Of a stretch of 64,000 bases of DNA, positions 27,357 to 36,853 are shown piece after piece. Made by a program: the position numbers and the translations under genes. Location of the stretch: assembly GCF_014201415.1 (NCBI RefSeq), contig NZ_JACHEH010000003.1:248001-312000 (forward strand), in the 5' to 3' direction. Position 1 is the first letter of the stretch. Every line of letters starts with the position of its first letter. The notes under the pieces were generated by a model that did not search any database, had not been told where the DNA came from, and saw only the letters and a program-made list of their open reading frames with translations. Source of the stretch: Chelatococcus composti. Its GTDB lineage: Bacteria; Pseudomonadota; Alphaproteobacteria; Rhizobiales; Beijerinckiaceae.

Positions 27357-28421
27357 TCAGGCGATCTTCGGTGCGAGCTCGCCCGAGCGGTAGCGCTTCG
27401 CCATCTCGGACAGCGGAATGGGCTTGATCTTGCTCGCGTGGCCCGCCGTGCCGAACTGCTCGAAGCGCTCCTTGCACAGCTTGGTCATCGCCTCCATCGC
27501 CGGCTTCAGATACTTGCGCGGGTCGAACTCTTCCGGGTGCTCGGCGAGGATGCGGCGGATCTGGCCGGTCATCGCCATGCGGTTGTCGGTGTCGATGTTG
27601 ATCTTGCGCACGCCGTGCTTGATGCCGCGCTGGATCTCCTCGACCGGCACACCCCAGGTCTGGGGCATCTTGCCGCCGTACTTGTTGATGATGTCCTGCA
27701 GCTCCTGCGGCACGGACGAGGAGCCGTGCATGACGAGGTGCGTGTGCGGCAGGCGGCGGTGGATCTCCTCGATCACGTGCATGGCGAGGATGTCGCCGTC
27801 CGGCTTGCGCGAGAACTTGTAGGCGCCGTGCGAGGTGCCCATGGCGATGGCGAGCGCGTCAACCTGGGTCTCCTGGACGAACTTCACCGCCTCGTCAGGG
27901 TTGGTCAGGAGCTGGTCGTGGCTGAGCTTGCCCTCGGCGCCGTGGCCGTCCTCCTTGTCGCCCATGCCCGTCTCGAGCGAGCCGAGCACGCCGAGTTCAC
28001 CCTCCACCGAGACGCCGCCGTAGTGGGCCATCTCGGCCACGCGGCGGGTGATATTGACGTTGTAGTCCCAGTCTGCCGGCGTCTTGCCGTCTTCCTTCAG
28101 CGAGCCGTCCATCATCACGGAGGTGAAGCCGTGCTGCATGGCGGTGACGCAGGTCGCCTCGTTGTTTCCGTGGTCGAGGTGCATGCACACCGGGATGTGC
28201 GGATAGAGCTCGACGAGCGCGTCGATGAGACGGGCGAGCACCACGTCGTTGGCATACTGCCTTGCGCCGCGGCTCGCCTGGATGATGACGGGCGCGTCAA
28301 CGGCGTCGGCCGCCGCCATGATGGCGAGGCCCTGCTCCATGTTGTTGATGTTGAATGCCGGCACGCCGTAGCCGTATTCGGCGGCGTGGTCGAGCAGCTG
28401 ACGCAGGGTGATCCGAGCCAC
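27357..28421 (-). CDS. fba: Fructose-bisphosphate aldolase, class II
   Basis: 354-residue zinc-dependent aldolase that interconverts fructose-1,6-bisphosphate with DHAP and glyceraldehyde-3-phosphate, the CbbA-like subgroup. Zinc ligands lie in HLDHGNN, the conserved [11 protein letters not shown] and [13 protein letters not shown] loops, and [19 protein letters not shown] near the C-terminus is the phosphate-binding strand. The start is GTG at 28421, with GGAG 7 nt upstream. It follows pgk by 60 nt, last of the tkt-gap-pgk-fba group. Serves glycolysis/gluconeogenesis; no RuBisCO or phosphoribulokinase gene is in the window. Confidence 0.96.
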   Translation of the reverse strand: MARITLRQLLDHAAEYGYGVPAFNINNMEQGLAIMAAADAVDAPVIIQASRGARQYANDVVLARLIDALVELYPHIPVCMHLDHGNNEATCVTAMQHGFTSVMMDGSLKEDGKTPADWDYNVNITRRVAEMAHYGGVSVEGELGVLGSLETGMGDKEDGHGAEGKLSHDQLLTNPDEAVKFVQETQVDALAIAMGTSHGAYKFSRKPDGDILAMHVIEEIHRRLPHTHLVMHGSSSVPQELQDIINKYGGKMPQTWGVPVEEIQRGIKHGVRKINIDTDNRMAMTGQIRRILAEHPEEFDPRKYLKPAMEAMTKLCKERFEQFGTAGHASKIKPIPLSEMAKRYRSGELAPKIA

Positions 28422-28481
28422 TTTCTTTCTCCGCTAGACAGGTCGGGCGTTGGCCGCCCGGCTCATTATGGTTGCCGCGCC

Positions 28482-29702
28482 TCAGCCGGCGCGCAAGGCC
28501 TCGACGCCGGGCAGGGCTTTGCCTTCCATCCATTCGAGGAAGGCTCCTCCCGCCGTCGAGACATAGGAAAATGCATCCGCCACGCCCGCGTGGTTGAGCG
28601 CCGAGACCGTATCGCCGCCACCGGCGACGGAGACGAGCTTGCCCTCGCGTGTGCGCTCCGCCGCATGCCGCGCGGCCGCGACGGTGCCGGCGTCGAAGGG
28701 CGGCAGCTCGAAGGCGCCGAGCGGGCCGTTCCAGACGAGGGTCGCCGCGTCGTCGATGGCGGCGCGCACGCGCTCGACGGACTGCGGGCCGACGTCGAGG
28801 ATCATGCCATCCTCGGGGATGGCGTCGAGGCCGTAGGCCTGGGACGGGGCGTTGGCCTCGAAGTGCCAGGCCACCACCGCATCGACCGGCAGGATGATCG
28901 CGCAGTTGTGGGTCGCGGCCTTCTCCATGATCTTCAGCGCCGTTGTGGCGAGATCCTTTTCGGCCAGGGACTTGCCGATGGCGACGCCCTGGGCGTGCAG
29001 GAAGGTGTTGGCCATGCCGCCGCCGATGACAAGCGCGTCGACCTTGGTGACGAGGTTTTCGAGCAAGTCGATCTTCGTCGACACCTTGGCACCGCCGACG
29101 ATGGCGACGACCGGGCGCTTCGGCGCCTCGAGGGCCTTGGCGAGGGCCTCGAGCTCGGCCTGCATGGAGCGCCCGGCATAGGCCGGCAGCACGTGGGCGA
29201 GGCCCTCGGTCGAGGCGTGGGCGCGGTGGGCGGCGGAGAAGGCGTCGTTGACGTAGATGTCGCCGTTGGCGGCGAGCGCCTTCACGAACTCGGGATCGTT
29301 CTTCTCCTCGCCCGGATGGAAACGGGTATTCTCGAGCAGGACGATGTCGCCGTCCTTGAGGGCCGCGACGGCCCTGGCTGCCGCCTCGCCGATGCAGTCC
29401 TCGGCGAAGGCGACCGGCCGGCCCACGTGCTCGGCCACGGCGGCCACCACGGGGCGCAGGCTGTCCTTTGGCTCGGGCTTGCCCTTCGGGCGTCCGAAAT
29501 GGGCGAGCAGCACCACACGGCCGCCGGCTTCGGCGATCTCGCGGATGGTCGGCACGACCCGCTCGATGCGCGTCGCATCGCTCACGCGGCCGTTCTCCAT
29601 CGGCACGTTGAGGTCGACACGCAGCAGGACTCGCTTGCCCTTTACCTGCACGTCGTCCAGCGTGCGAAAGCTCCGCGTGTCAGGGCTGGTCCCTTGGCTC
29701 AT
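28482..29702 (-). CDS. pgk: Phosphoglycerate kinase
   Basis: 406-residue PGK that transfers phosphate between 1,3-bisphosphoglycerate and ADP. N-domain substrate motifs: [27 protein letters not shown]-domain nucleotide motifs: [22 protein letters not shown] and [12 protein letters not shown]. Length is normal. Its ATG shares one base with the TAA stop of the upstream small membrane protein (TAATG), so the two are tightly coupled. Confidence 0.97.
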   Translation of the reverse strand: MSQGTSPDTRSFRTLDDVQVKGKRVLLRVDLNVPMENGRVSDATRIERVVPTIREIAEAGGRVVLLAHFGRPKGKPEPKDSLRPVVAAVAEHVGRPVAFAEDCIGEAAARAVAALKDGDIVLLENTRFHPGEEKNDPEFVKALAANGDIYVNDAFSAAHRAHASTEGLAHVLPAYAGRSMQAELEALAKALEAPKRPVVAIVGGAKVSTKIDLLENLVTKVDALVIGGGMANTFLHAQGVAIGKSLAEKDLATTALKIMEKAATHNCAIILPVDAVVAWHFEANAPSQAYGLDAIPEDGMILDVGPQSVERVRAAIDDAATLVWNGPLGAFELPPFDAGTVAAARHAAERTREGKLVSVAGGGDTVSALNHAGVADAFSYVSTAGGAFLEWMEGKALPGVEALRAG

Positions 29703-30154
29703 TATCCAATGCCTCCGGGCAGGAACTTGATGAGGGCGACGGTGAAGCTCGCGGCCAGGACCGCCGCGATGAGCGCCGTGACGATGAGGGCCGAATAGCC
29801 CGGCAGGCGGGCCACCCTGTCGTTCAGCGCGGCAAGATCGCTCTGGCGGGCGAGTTCGCCCGAGAGATTCGAAGTGGCCTGCACCTTGTCCTCGAGGCGC
29901 AGCATCAGCGCCTCGGCGCGGGCCTGTTTCTCCTCGATCCGCGCGGCCTTTTCCTCGATGCGGGCAAGCTGCTCGGCGAGCGAGCGGGCGCTCGGCGTCG
30001 GGGCGGGAGCCGGTGAAGGTTCTGCAGGGGCGGCGGGGGCCGCCGGCGGCGGGGCCGGCGCGGGAGCGGGCACGGCGGGAGCGGCCGCCGGCTCGGCATC
30101 GGTGGCCGACGGAGGCAGAAAGGGTTCGATGCGTTCACCGCCAGTGTCGCTCAT
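29702..30154 (-). CDS. Hypothetical single-pass membrane protein between gap and pgk
   Basis: 150-residue protein with no family I recognise. Residues about 1-55 are Pro/Ala-rich and disordered. Residues about 60-110 form a likely coiled coil ([20 protein letters not shown]). A C-terminal transmembrane helix (about 120-143, [21 protein letters not shown]) ends in KFLPGGIG. The ATG at 30154 (GTG one codon earlier) has GGGAGA upstream; the stop overlaps the pgk start by one base. Placement inside a glycolytic operon suggests co-expression, not necessarily a metabolic role. Confidence 0.72.
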   Translation of the reverse strand: MSDTGGERIEPFLPPSATDAEPAAAPAVPAPAPAPPPAAPAAPAEPSPAPAPTPSARSLAEQLARIEEKAARIEEKQARAEALMLRLEDKVQATSNLSGELARQSDLAALNDRVARLPGYSALIVTALIAAVLAASFTVALIKFLPGGIG

Positions 30155-30195
30155 CACGGTCTCCCGTTCGCCCAGCCGAACCCATCAGACAACGC

Positions 30196-30222
30196 GGGGC
30201 GCGGACGTTGGGTCCGCGCCCC
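30196..30222 (-). repeat. Intercistronic hairpin after gap
   Basis: Perfect 11-bp inverted repeat GGGGCGCGGAC / GTCCGCGCCCC with a 5-nt loop, 9 nt beyond the gap stop codon. There is no T tract, so it is more likely an mRNA-stabilising or partially attenuating element than a full terminator, protecting the abundant gap message. Confidence 0.6.
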
Positions 30223-30230
30223 GGTGGCAT

Positions 30231-31238
30231 TCAGAGCAGCTTGCCCATCGCAACGGCCGTGTCGGCCATGCGGTTGGAGAAGCCCCACTCGTTGTCGTAC
30301 CAGGACATGACACGCACCAGCGTGCCGTCCATCACCTTCGTCTGGTCCAGGGCGAAGGTGGAGGAATGGCTGTCGTGGTTGAAGTCCACCGAGACGTTGG
30401 GGCTCGCCGTGAAGTTGAGGATGCCCTTCAGCTCCTGCCCGGCGGCGCGCTTGATGGCCTCGTTGACCTCTTCCTTCGTCGTGGGCCGGCTGGCGATGAA
30501 CTTGAAGTCGATGACCGAGACGTTCGGCGTCGGCACGCGGATGGAGACGCCGTCGAGCTTGCCGTTGAGCTCCGGCAGCACGAGGCCGACCGCCTTGGCG
30601 GCGCCGGTCGAGGTGGGGATCATGCTCAGGGCCGCCGCGCGGGCGCGGTAGAGGTCCTTGTGCATGGTGTCGAGTGTGGGCTGGTCGCCGGTGTAGGCGT
30701 GCACCGTCGTCATGAAGCCCTTCTCGATGCCGATGGCGGCGTGCAGCACCTTCGCCACCGGCGCGAGGCAGTTCGTCGTGCAGGAGGCGTTGGAGACGAC
30801 GAGGTGATCCTTCGTCAGCTTGTCGTGGTTGACGCCATAGACCACCGTGAGGTCGGCGCCGTCGGCCGGGGCAGAGACGAGGACGCGCTTGGCGCCGGCA
30901 TCGAGATGGGCCTTCGCCTTCTCCTTCGAGGTGAAGATGCCCGTGCACTCGAGGGCGATGTCGACGCCGAGCTCCTTGTGCGGCAGCTCGGCCGGGTTGC
31001 GGATGGCGGTGACCTTGATGGGGCCGCGGCCGACGTCGATCGTGTCGCCGTCGACCTTCACCTCGCCCGGAAAGCGGCCGTGGACCGAATCGAAGCGCAG
31101 CAGATGGGCATTGGTCTCGACGGGCCCGAGATCGTTGATGGCAACGACCTCGATGTCAGTCCGCCCGCTCTCGATAATGGCGCGCAGGACGTTGCGGCCG
31201 ATGCGTCCGAAACCGTTGATGGCTACCCGAACCGTCAT
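30231..31238 (-). CDS. gap: Glyceraldehyde-3-phosphate dehydrogenase, type I
   Basis: 335-residue phosphorylating GAPDH. Rossmann motif [14 protein letters not shown] with Asp36 in INDLG favouring NAD+. The active-site Cys153 lies in [12 protein letters not shown], with [12 protein letters not shown] near the C-terminus. GAGGGAG sits before the ATG at 31238; the track to 31280 is not needed. It converts glyceraldehyde-3-phosphate to 1,3-bisphosphoglycerate, the substrate of the downstream pgk. It lies 70 nt after tkt. Confidence 0.97.
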   Translation of the reverse strand: MTVRVAINGFGRIGRNVLRAIIESGRTDIEVVAINDLGPVETNAHLLRFDSVHGRFPGEVKVDGDTIDVGRGPIKVTAIRNPAELPHKELGVDIALECTGIFTSKEKAKAHLDAGAKRVLVSAPADGADLTVVYGVNHDKLTKDHLVVSNASCTTNCLAPVAKVLHAAIGIEKGFMTTVHAYTGDQPTLDTMHKDLYRARAAALSMIPTSTGAAKAVGLVLPELNGKLDGVSIRVPTPNVSVIDFKFIASRPTTKEEVNEAIKRAAGQELKGILNFTASPNVSVDFNHDSHSSTFALDQTKVMDGTLVRVMSWYDNEWGFSNRMADTAVAMGKLL

Positions 31239-31308
31239 GGTGTTCACTCCCTCGATCTGTTGCCGTGAGACACGGCGCATTCGGCGAAACTGAGGCAGGA
31301 GGCGCCGT

Positions 31309-33297
31309 TCAGGCGCCGCGCCGCGCGAGGACGCGCTCCACGACGGCCTCGGCCGTGATGCCGAAATGCTTGTAGAGCTCCTTGTAGGGGGCGCTGGCGC
31401 CGAAGCTCGACATGCCGACGAAGATGCCGTCGGGTCCGATCACCGCATCCCAGCCGAAGCGCACGGCTGCCTCGATTGCGACCTTGACGGGCGCATCGCC
31501 GATGATGTCGCGGCGCACTTCCTCGGGCTGGGCGAGGAAGAGGTCGAGCGACGGCACGGAGACGACGCGGGCACCAATGCCGCGCTCGGCAAGCAGCGCG
31601 CGCGCCGCAACCGCAATCTCCACCTCGGAGCCCGAGGCGAAGAGGGTGACGGCTGTCTCGCCCTCGGCGGCGGCGAGCTCGTAGGCGCCGGTGGCGCACA
31701 TGTTCCAGTCGGTGAAGGCCGTGCGCAGGGCGGGCAGGTTCTGGCGGGTGAGCGCCAGGACCGTCGGGCCGTCACGCCGCTCGATGGCGAGCTGCCAGCA
31801 CTCCAGCGTCTCGACGGCGTCGGCCGGACGGAAGACGCGCATGTTGGGCATGGCGCGCAGGCTGGCGAGATGCTCGACCGGCTGGTGTGTCGGCCCGTCC
31901 TCACCGAGGCCGATCGAGTCGTGCGTCAGCACGTAGATGACCTGCGTGCCCATGAGCGCGGCGAGGCGCATCGCGGGGCGCGCATAGTCGGCAAAGACGA
32001 GGAAGGTGCCACCGGCGGGGATGAAACCGCCGTGCAGGGCAAGGCCGTTCATCGCCGCCGCCATGCCATGCTCGCGGATGCCGTAATGGATGTAGCGTCC
32101 GCCGTAGTTGCCGGGCCCGACCGCGTCGAGGTTCTTGGTGCGGGTGTTGTTGGAGGGCGTCAGGTCGGCGGAGCCGAGCACGAGTTCGGGCACCGCTTCC
32201 GTCAGCGCGCCGAGAGCTGTCTCGCTCGCCTTGCGGGTGGCAAGGGTGGGTGCCGTCTCGGCGAGCTGCCGCTTCAGGCGGGCGACAGCCTCGTCGAGGC
32301 CGGGAAGTGGCGTGCCGGTGATGCGGCGGGAGAACTCCTCGCGCAGCTCAGGATCCATGGCGGCGAGGCGGGACTGCCACGCCTCGCGCGCGGCCCGGCC
32401 GCGCTCGCCGATGGCGAGCCAGGCGGAGCGCACGTCCTCGGGAATCTCGAAGGGGCCGTATTCCCAGCCGAGGCGCTGCTTGGCCGCACCGAGCTCCTCG
32501 GCGCCGAGCGGCTCGCCGTGCGCCTTGGAGGTGCCGGCCTTGTTCGGCGCGCCGTAGCCGATGGTGGTGCGGCAGGCGATGAGTGTCGGGAACGCGCTCT
32601 CGCGGGCTGCCGTGATGGCATCGGCAATGGCCTGCGGGTCGTGCCCGTCGACGCGGGTTGTCGCCCAGCCGGCTGCCTCGAAGCGCTTCAGCTGGTCGAC
32701 GGAATCGGACAGCGACAACGGCCCGTCGATGGAGATGCCGTTGTCGTCAAAGAGGACGATGAGACGGTTGAGCCGGAGATGGCCGGCGAGCGCGATGGCC
32801 TCCTGGCTCACGCCTTCCATGAGGTCGCCGTCGGAGGCGAGCACATAGGTGTAGTGGTTGACGAGATCGTCACCGAACTGGGCGTTGAGCATGCGCTCGG
32901 CGAGTGCCATGCCGACGGCCGTGGCAATACCCTGGCCGAGCGGGCCGGTGGTTGTCTCGACGCCCGCGGTGACGAAGTTCTCCGGGTGCCCCGGCGTCTT
33001 GGAGCCGAGCTGGCGGAAGCGCTTGATCTCGTCCAGCGTCACGTCCGGGTTGCCGGTGAGATGCAGCAGTGCATAGAGCAGCATCGAGCCGTGCCCGGCC
33101 GACAGCACGAAACGGTCGCGGTCGGGCCAGCGCGGATCGGCCGCGTCAAACTTCAGGAAGCGCGAGAAGAGGACGGTGGCGATGTCGGCCGCCCCCATGG
33201 GCAGGCCGGGGTGGCCGGATTTGGCTTGTTCCACCGCGTCCATGCTGAGGGCGCGGATGGCATTGGCAAGGCGGGCGTGCTCGACGGGAGAAGTCAC
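31309..33297 (-). CDS. tkt: Transketolase
   Basis: 662-residue thiamine-diphosphate enzyme moving two-carbon units between pentose and other sugar phosphates. Motifs: [31 protein letters not shown], the ThDP site [13 protein letters not shown] with [10 protein letters not shown], and [19 protein letters not shown] in the pyrimidine domain. The GTG at 33297 starts [19 protein letters not shown], the standard N-terminus; reading to 33717 runs through the divergent DUF4164 gene and is spurious. First gene of the minus-strand carbon-metabolism run. Confidence 0.97.
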   Translation of the reverse strand: MTSPVEHARLANAIRALSMDAVEQAKSGHPGLPMGAADIATVLFSRFLKFDAADPRWPDRDRFVLSAGHGSMLLYALLHLTGNPDVTLDEIKRFRQLGSKTPGHPENFVTAGVETTTGPLGQGIATAVGMALAERMLNAQFGDDLVNHYTYVLASDGDLMEGVSQEAIALAGHLRLNRLIVLFDDNGISIDGPLSLSDSVDQLKRFEAAGWATTRVDGHDPQAIADAITAARESAFPTLIACRTTIGYGAPNKAGTSKAHGEPLGAEELGAAKQRLGWEYGPFEIPEDVRSAWLAIGERGRAAREAWQSRLAAMDPELREEFSRRITGTPLPGLDEAVARLKRQLAETAPTLATRKASETALGALTEAVPELVLGSADLTPSNNTRTKNLDAVGPGNYGGRYIHYGIREHGMAAAMNGLALHGGFIPAGGTFLVFADYARPAMRLAALMGTQVIYVLTHDSIGLGEDGPTHQPVEHLASLRAMPNMRVFRPADAVETLECWQLAIERRDGPTVLALTRQNLPALRTAFTDWNMCATGAYELAAAEGETAVTLFASGSEVEIAVAARALLAERGIGARVVSVPSLDLFLAQPEEVRRDIIGDAPVKVAIEAAVRFGWDAVIGPDGIFVGMSSFGASAPYKELYKHFGITAEAVVERVLARRGA

Positions 33298-33472
33298 TGG
33301 ATCGTTTCCGGTACGCTCGAAACCAGGGTCTGACTGCGCGTTCGACGCCGCTTGCGACGTGGGCCGGCACAGCCGCGGGGGCGCGGGCTTGATAGCAGGT
33401 CGTCTTTGCGAGTCAATGGAACGACGGCCGGCATGCGATTCCCCACGCCGCCGACAGTCATTGGGTGAGATC

Positions 33473-33760
33473 ATGGCGCGATCGCAGGCAATGCTCAATG
33501 CAGCACTCGAGCGGCTCGAGGCCGCGGTCGCCGGGCTCGAGCGGGCAGCGGCACGGCGGCTCGAGCTGGAGCAGCGGCGCGGCGACCTCGAGACGGAGCT
33601 GTCGCTGATGCAGGACGACAGGGCGCGGCTCGCCGTCGAGCTCGACGGCGCGCTCGCCCGGCTGGAGCGACTGGAAGCCGCAGCGGACGATGTGTCGCGG
33701 CGGGTCGAGCGGGCCATGGGGGCGGTGAAGTCGGTGATGGGCGCCGAGGGCCAGCCCTAG
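33473..33760 (+). CDS. DUF4164 coiled-coil protein
   Basis: 95-residue, almost wholly helical protein of the DUF4164 family, predicted to be one long coiled coil ([38 protein letters not shown]). It starts 18 nt before zapA on the same strand, a conserved pairing in Hyphomicrobiales. A role beside ZapA in division is inferred from this linkage only. The ATG at 33473 is favoured because upstream in-frame sequence is antisense to tkt. Confidence 0.82.
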   Translation: MARSQAMLNAALERLEAAVAGLERAAARRLELEQRRGDLETELSLMQDDRARLAVELDGALARLERLEAAADDVSRRVERAMGAVKSVMGAEGQP

Positions 33761-33778
33761 AGCCGAGAGGAAAGAGCA

Positions 33779-34156
33779 ATGCCGCAGGTTTCGGTTACCA
33801 TTGCCGGGCGCCTCTACCGCATGGCCTGCGGGGAGGGCGAGGAGGAGCACATCGAGCAGCTCGCCGCCAGCCTCGACCGCCGCATCGAGGAGATGCGCAC
33901 GGCCTTCGGCGAGATCGGCGACATGCGCCTGCACGTCATGGCCGCTCTCACCATCGCCGACGAGCTGAGCGAGGCCAAACGTGGCCTCGAACGGCTCGAA
34001 GGCGAGGTTGCGGCACTGAAGGAGGCCGTGGGCGCGGGCGACGAGCGGCTGGGCGATGTCGAGGAGCGGCTGGCGGGCGCCCTCTCCGTCCTGGCCGAGC
34101 GCATCGAGCGCGTGACGAAGACGCTCACGCCCTCGGCCCAGCAGAGCCAGAGCTGA
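33779..34156 (+). CDS. zapA: Cell division protein ZapA
   Basis: 125-residue FtsZ-binding protein that bundles Z-ring filaments. The N-terminal fold begins PQVSVTIAGRLYRMACGEGEEEHIEQLAASLDRRI (split here as two adjacent motifs, VTIAGRLYRMACG and EHIEQLAASLDRRI), then DMRLHVMAALTIADEL, and a C-terminal coiled coil that mediates dimer-dimer contacts. GAGGAAAG precedes the ATG. The order zapA - 6S RNA - 5-FCL is conserved across Proteobacteria. Confidence 0.93.
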   Translation: MPQVSVTIAGRLYRMACGEGEEEHIEQLAASLDRRIEEMRTAFGEIGDMRLHVMAALTIADELSEAKRGLERLEGEVAALKEAVGAGDERLGDVEERLAGALSVLAERIERVTKTLTPSAQQSQS

Positions 34157-34227
34157 ACGAGGGCTGGGGGCAGCCCGTTCGCGCCTCTAGCAATCCGCCC
34201 GGCACCGTCCTATCTTTGCCGCGCGGG

Positions 34228-34385
34228 CGCTGCGGGGTGCGTCAGGAGAAACTATCCCCGGGGCCTTATCGATCCTAAAGGGAGCTGTTCCTCGCCTTGT
34301 CCGTGGACTTGGCGACACGGCGCCCACCTACTTTGTAGGTCTCCCGGGATCGATACTCCAACGGCCATCGCGGCTCCGCACCGTC
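34228..34385 (+). ncRNA. ssrS: 6S RNA (alphaproteobacterial type)
   Basis: Regulatory RNA that binds the RNA polymerase holoenzyme and mimics an open promoter. Placement between zapA and the 5-FCL gene is the classic one. Seen: terminal pairing TGCGG (34231) with CCGCA (34376); arms flanking the central bubble CCCCGGGGCCTTATCGATCC and CCCGGGATCGATACTCC; GGAGCTGTTCC; and the apical hairpin CACCTACTTTGTAGGT. A -10-like TATCTT lies at 34211. Ends are approximate by a few nucleotides. Confidence 0.93.
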
Positions 34386-34413
34386 TTCATCCGCCGGCGA
34401 GGCCAGTCGACGC

Positions 34414-35007
34414 GTGCACGCCCTTTCCGGTTCCCCTTCCAAGGACGAGCTGCGCCGCGCCGCCCTCGCGCGGCGGGACCAGGTGGCGCTCGACGTCGAC
34501 ACGATGGTGGAGGCCGCCGAGGCCTTGCGCGACAACGCGCTTTCCCTGCCGGAGCTGGCCGGGGCCGGGCCTGTGGCAGGCTACTGGCCGATCCGCAGCG
34601 AAATCGATCCGCGTCCCATCCTGGAAGCCCTGGCCGACCGGGGATGCGCCCTCGCGTTGCCGGTATGCACGCCGCAGGGGCTCGTCTTCCGCGCCTGGCA
34701 GCCGTGGCAGCCGCTGGTGCCGGCCGGCTTCGGCACGCTCGGCCCGCCCGAGACGGCCGAGGAGGTGACGCCGCGCGTTCTCCTCGTGCCACTCGCCGCC
34801 TTCGACCGGGCAGGCCATCGCATCGGCTACGGCAAGGGCCACTACGACGGCGCCATCGCCCGGCTCTCGGTGGTGGCGGGGATGGTGACGACCATCGGCC
34901 TTGCCCTGGCCTGCCAGGAAGTCGCGCGTGTGCCGGCAGAAAATCACGACCGGCGACTTGACGTCGTCGTCACGGAAAGCGAAGTGATCCGCCCGGGAGC
35001 GGTCTGA
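34414..35007 (+). CDS. 5-formyltetrahydrofolate cyclo-ligase
   Basis: 197-residue 5-FCL (MTHFS; YgfA/Fau family) that converts 5-formyl-THF to 5,10-methenyl-THF with ATP. N-terminal KDELRRAALARRDQV, the folate/ATP loop FRAWQP, LLVPLAAFDRAGHRIGYGKGHYD as the family signature, and the late GLALACQEV. The start is GTG at 34414, just beyond the 3' end of 6S RNA, so the two may share a transcript that is processed, as in other bacteria. Confidence 0.93.
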   Translation: MHALSGSPSKDELRRAALARRDQVALDVDTMVEAAEALRDNALSLPELAGAGPVAGYWPIRSEIDPRPILEALADRGCALALPVCTPQGLVFRAWQPWQPLVPAGFGTLGPPETAEEVTPRVLLVPLAAFDRAGHRIGYGKGHYDGAIARLSVVAGMVTTIGLALACQEVARVPAENHDRRLDVVVTESEVIRPGAV

Positions 35008-35053
35008 ACTTCGCGCGAGGGGGCCGCTGGTCTGCCGCCATCGGGGAGTTCAC

Positions 35054-35875
35054 ATGCGCCTTCTCTTTCTCGGGGACATTGTCGGCCGGGCGGGACGCAC
35101 GGCCGTCGTCGAGCGGCTGCCGGGCCTGCGCGAGCGCTGGGGTCTCGACCTCGTCGTCATCAATGGCGAGAATGCGGCCGGGGGCTTCGGCATCACCGAG
35201 GCGATCTGCGACGAGGTGCTGGCCGCTGGCGCCGACGTCATCACCCTCGGCAACCACTCCTTCGACCAGCGCGAGGCGCTCGTCTTCATCGAGCGCCAGC
35301 CGCGCCTGCTGCGCCCCGCCAACTACCCGCGTGGCACGCCCGGCCGCGGGGCCACGGTCGTCGAGGCCCGCAATGGCGCGCGCGTCCTTGTGATGAACGT
35401 GATGGGCCGCCTGTTCATGGACCCGCTCGACGACCCCTTCACCGTCGTCGCGCAGGAGCTGGAGGCCTGCCCGCTGGGCACGGCCTGCGACGCTGTTGTC
35501 ATCGACGTGCATGCAGAGGCGACCAGCGAGAAGCAGGGGATCGCCGCCTTCGTGGACGGCCGGGCGAGCCTCGTCGTCGGCACACACACCCACGTGCCGA
35601 CCGCGGACGGGCGCATCCTGCCCGGTGGCACGGCTTATCTGTCCGATGCCGGCATGTGCGGCGACTACGACTCGATCCTTGGCATGCAGAAGGACGAGCC
35701 GATCCGCCGCTTCCTCGAGAAGACCCCGGGCAGCCGGCTCGAGGCCGCGAACGGGGAAGGCACGCTCGCCGGCATTGCCGTCGAGACGGACGACGCGACC
35801 GGCCTCGCCCGCCGCGTGGCGCATGTGCGCATTGGACCACATCTTGCGCCGAGCGGGCCGGACTTCTGGGAATAG
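35054..35875 (+). CDS. YmdB-like metallophosphoesterase
   Basis: 273-residue calcineurin-type phosphoesterase of the TIGR00282/YmdB family. Metal motifs: FLGDIVGRAGR, NGENAAGGFGIT, LGNHSFDQRE, DVHAEATSEK, VGTHTHVPTADG and LSDAGMCG. Firmicute YmdB hydrolyses cyclic nucleotides and affects biofilm choice; the role in alphaproteobacteria is not settled. It follows 5-FCL by 46 nt and precedes yebC. Confidence 0.9.
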   Translation: MRLLFLGDIVGRAGRTAVVERLPGLRERWGLDLVVINGENAAGGFGITEAICDEVLAAGADVITLGNHSFDQREALVFIERQPRLLRPANYPRGTPGRGATVVEARNGARVLVMNVMGRLFMDPLDDPFTVVAQELEACPLGTACDAVVIDVHAEATSEKQGIAAFVDGRASLVVGTHTHVPTADGRILPGGTAYLSDAGMCGDYDSILGMQKDEPIRRFLEKTPGSRLEAANGEGTLAGIAVETDDATGLARRVAHVRIGPHLAPSGPDFWE

Positions 35876-36000
35876 CCAGGGCCGCGCCCCTTTCTTTATT
35901 TTCGACGACAGCCGCCGTATAAGGCGCCATCCATTCCAGACGGGGTCGACCTGCGGGCAGCCGGAGCTGCCCGTGGTGCCCCGTATCCGCCGGAGGACCG

Positions 36001-36747
36001 ATGGCCGGACATTCACAGTTCAAGAACATCATGCACCGCAAGGGCAAGCAGGATGCCCTGCGGTCGAAGCTCTTCTCCAAGCTGGCGCGTGAAATCACCG
36101 TTGCGGCCAGGCTCGGCCTGCCAGACCCTGCGATGAACCCGCGCCTGCGCGCCGCCGTCCTTGCCGCGCGCGCGGAGAACATGCCGAAGGAAAACATCGA
36201 GCGCGCCATCAAGAAGGCCTCGGGCGGCGATGCCGAGAACTATGAGGAAATCCGCTACGAGGGCTACGGGCCGGGCGGCGTCGCCGTCATCGTCGAGGCG
36301 ATGACCGACAACCGCAACCGCACCGCGTCGGACGTGCGTTCCTACTTCACCAAGAGCGGCGGCAACCTGGCCGAGACGGGCGCCGTGTCCTTCATGTTCG
36401 ACCGCGTCGGCTACATCACCTTCAACGCCTCCGTCGCGTCTGGCGACGACATGCTCGAGGCCGCCATCGAGGCCGGTGCCGATGACGTCGTCTCGGGCGA
36501 GGAGATGCACGAGATCTACTGCGAGCAGGGCGCCCTGCACGAGGTCGCCAAGGCGCTCGAGGAGAAGTTCGGCGAGCCGACGGCCACCAAGCTCGTGTGG
36601 AAGCCGCAGAACACGGTCGCCGTCGACGACGAGACGGGCGAGAAGCTGATGCGCCTCATCAATTTGCTCGAAGAGCACGATGACGTGCAGAACGTCTATG
36701 CCAACTTCGAGATCTCCGACAGCCTCGTGGCGAAACTGAGCGCCTGA
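36001..36747 (+). CDS. yebC: YebC/PmpR family protein
   Basis: 248-residue YebC-family protein, a DNA-binding regulator in some species and a ribosome-associated factor that relieves stalling in others. Starts [19 protein letters not shown], then [29 protein letters not shown] and [14 protein letters not shown] with the conserved acidic domain 3. The upstream context, with ruvCAB downstream, is the common order. It is separated from ymdB by 125 bp with no visible terminator. Confidence 0.95.
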   Translation: MAGHSQFKNIMHRKGKQDALRSKLFSKLAREITVAARLGLPDPAMNPRLRAAVLAARAENMPKENIERAIKKASGGDAENYEEIRYEGYGPGGVAVIVEAMTDNRNRTASDVRSYFTKSGGNLAETGAVSFMFDRVGYITFNASVASGDDMLEAAIEAGADDVVSGEEMHEIYCEQGALHEVAKALEEKFGEPTATKLVWKPQNTVAVDDETGEKLMRLINLLEEHDDVQNVYANFEISDSLVAKLSA

Positions 36748-36853
36748 GCTGCTGTGCGTCCGGCGCACGGCAGCTCCCCGCCGGGCGCCGATGCGCGCTG
36801 CCGTTGCGGCGGCTATGGATGCGCCACTGTTCAGTGGCGTGCCGGAGGGGCGA

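Noticed and set aside
27270-29798. 842-residue plus-strand reading frame opposite fba and pgk
   Set aside because: Antisense shadow of two canonical glycolytic genes.
27357-33297. Calvin-cycle (cbb) operon
   Set aside because: tkt, gap, pgk and fba are grouped, but no RuBisCO, phosphoribulokinase or CbbR gene is present; a central-carbon cluster is the simpler reading.
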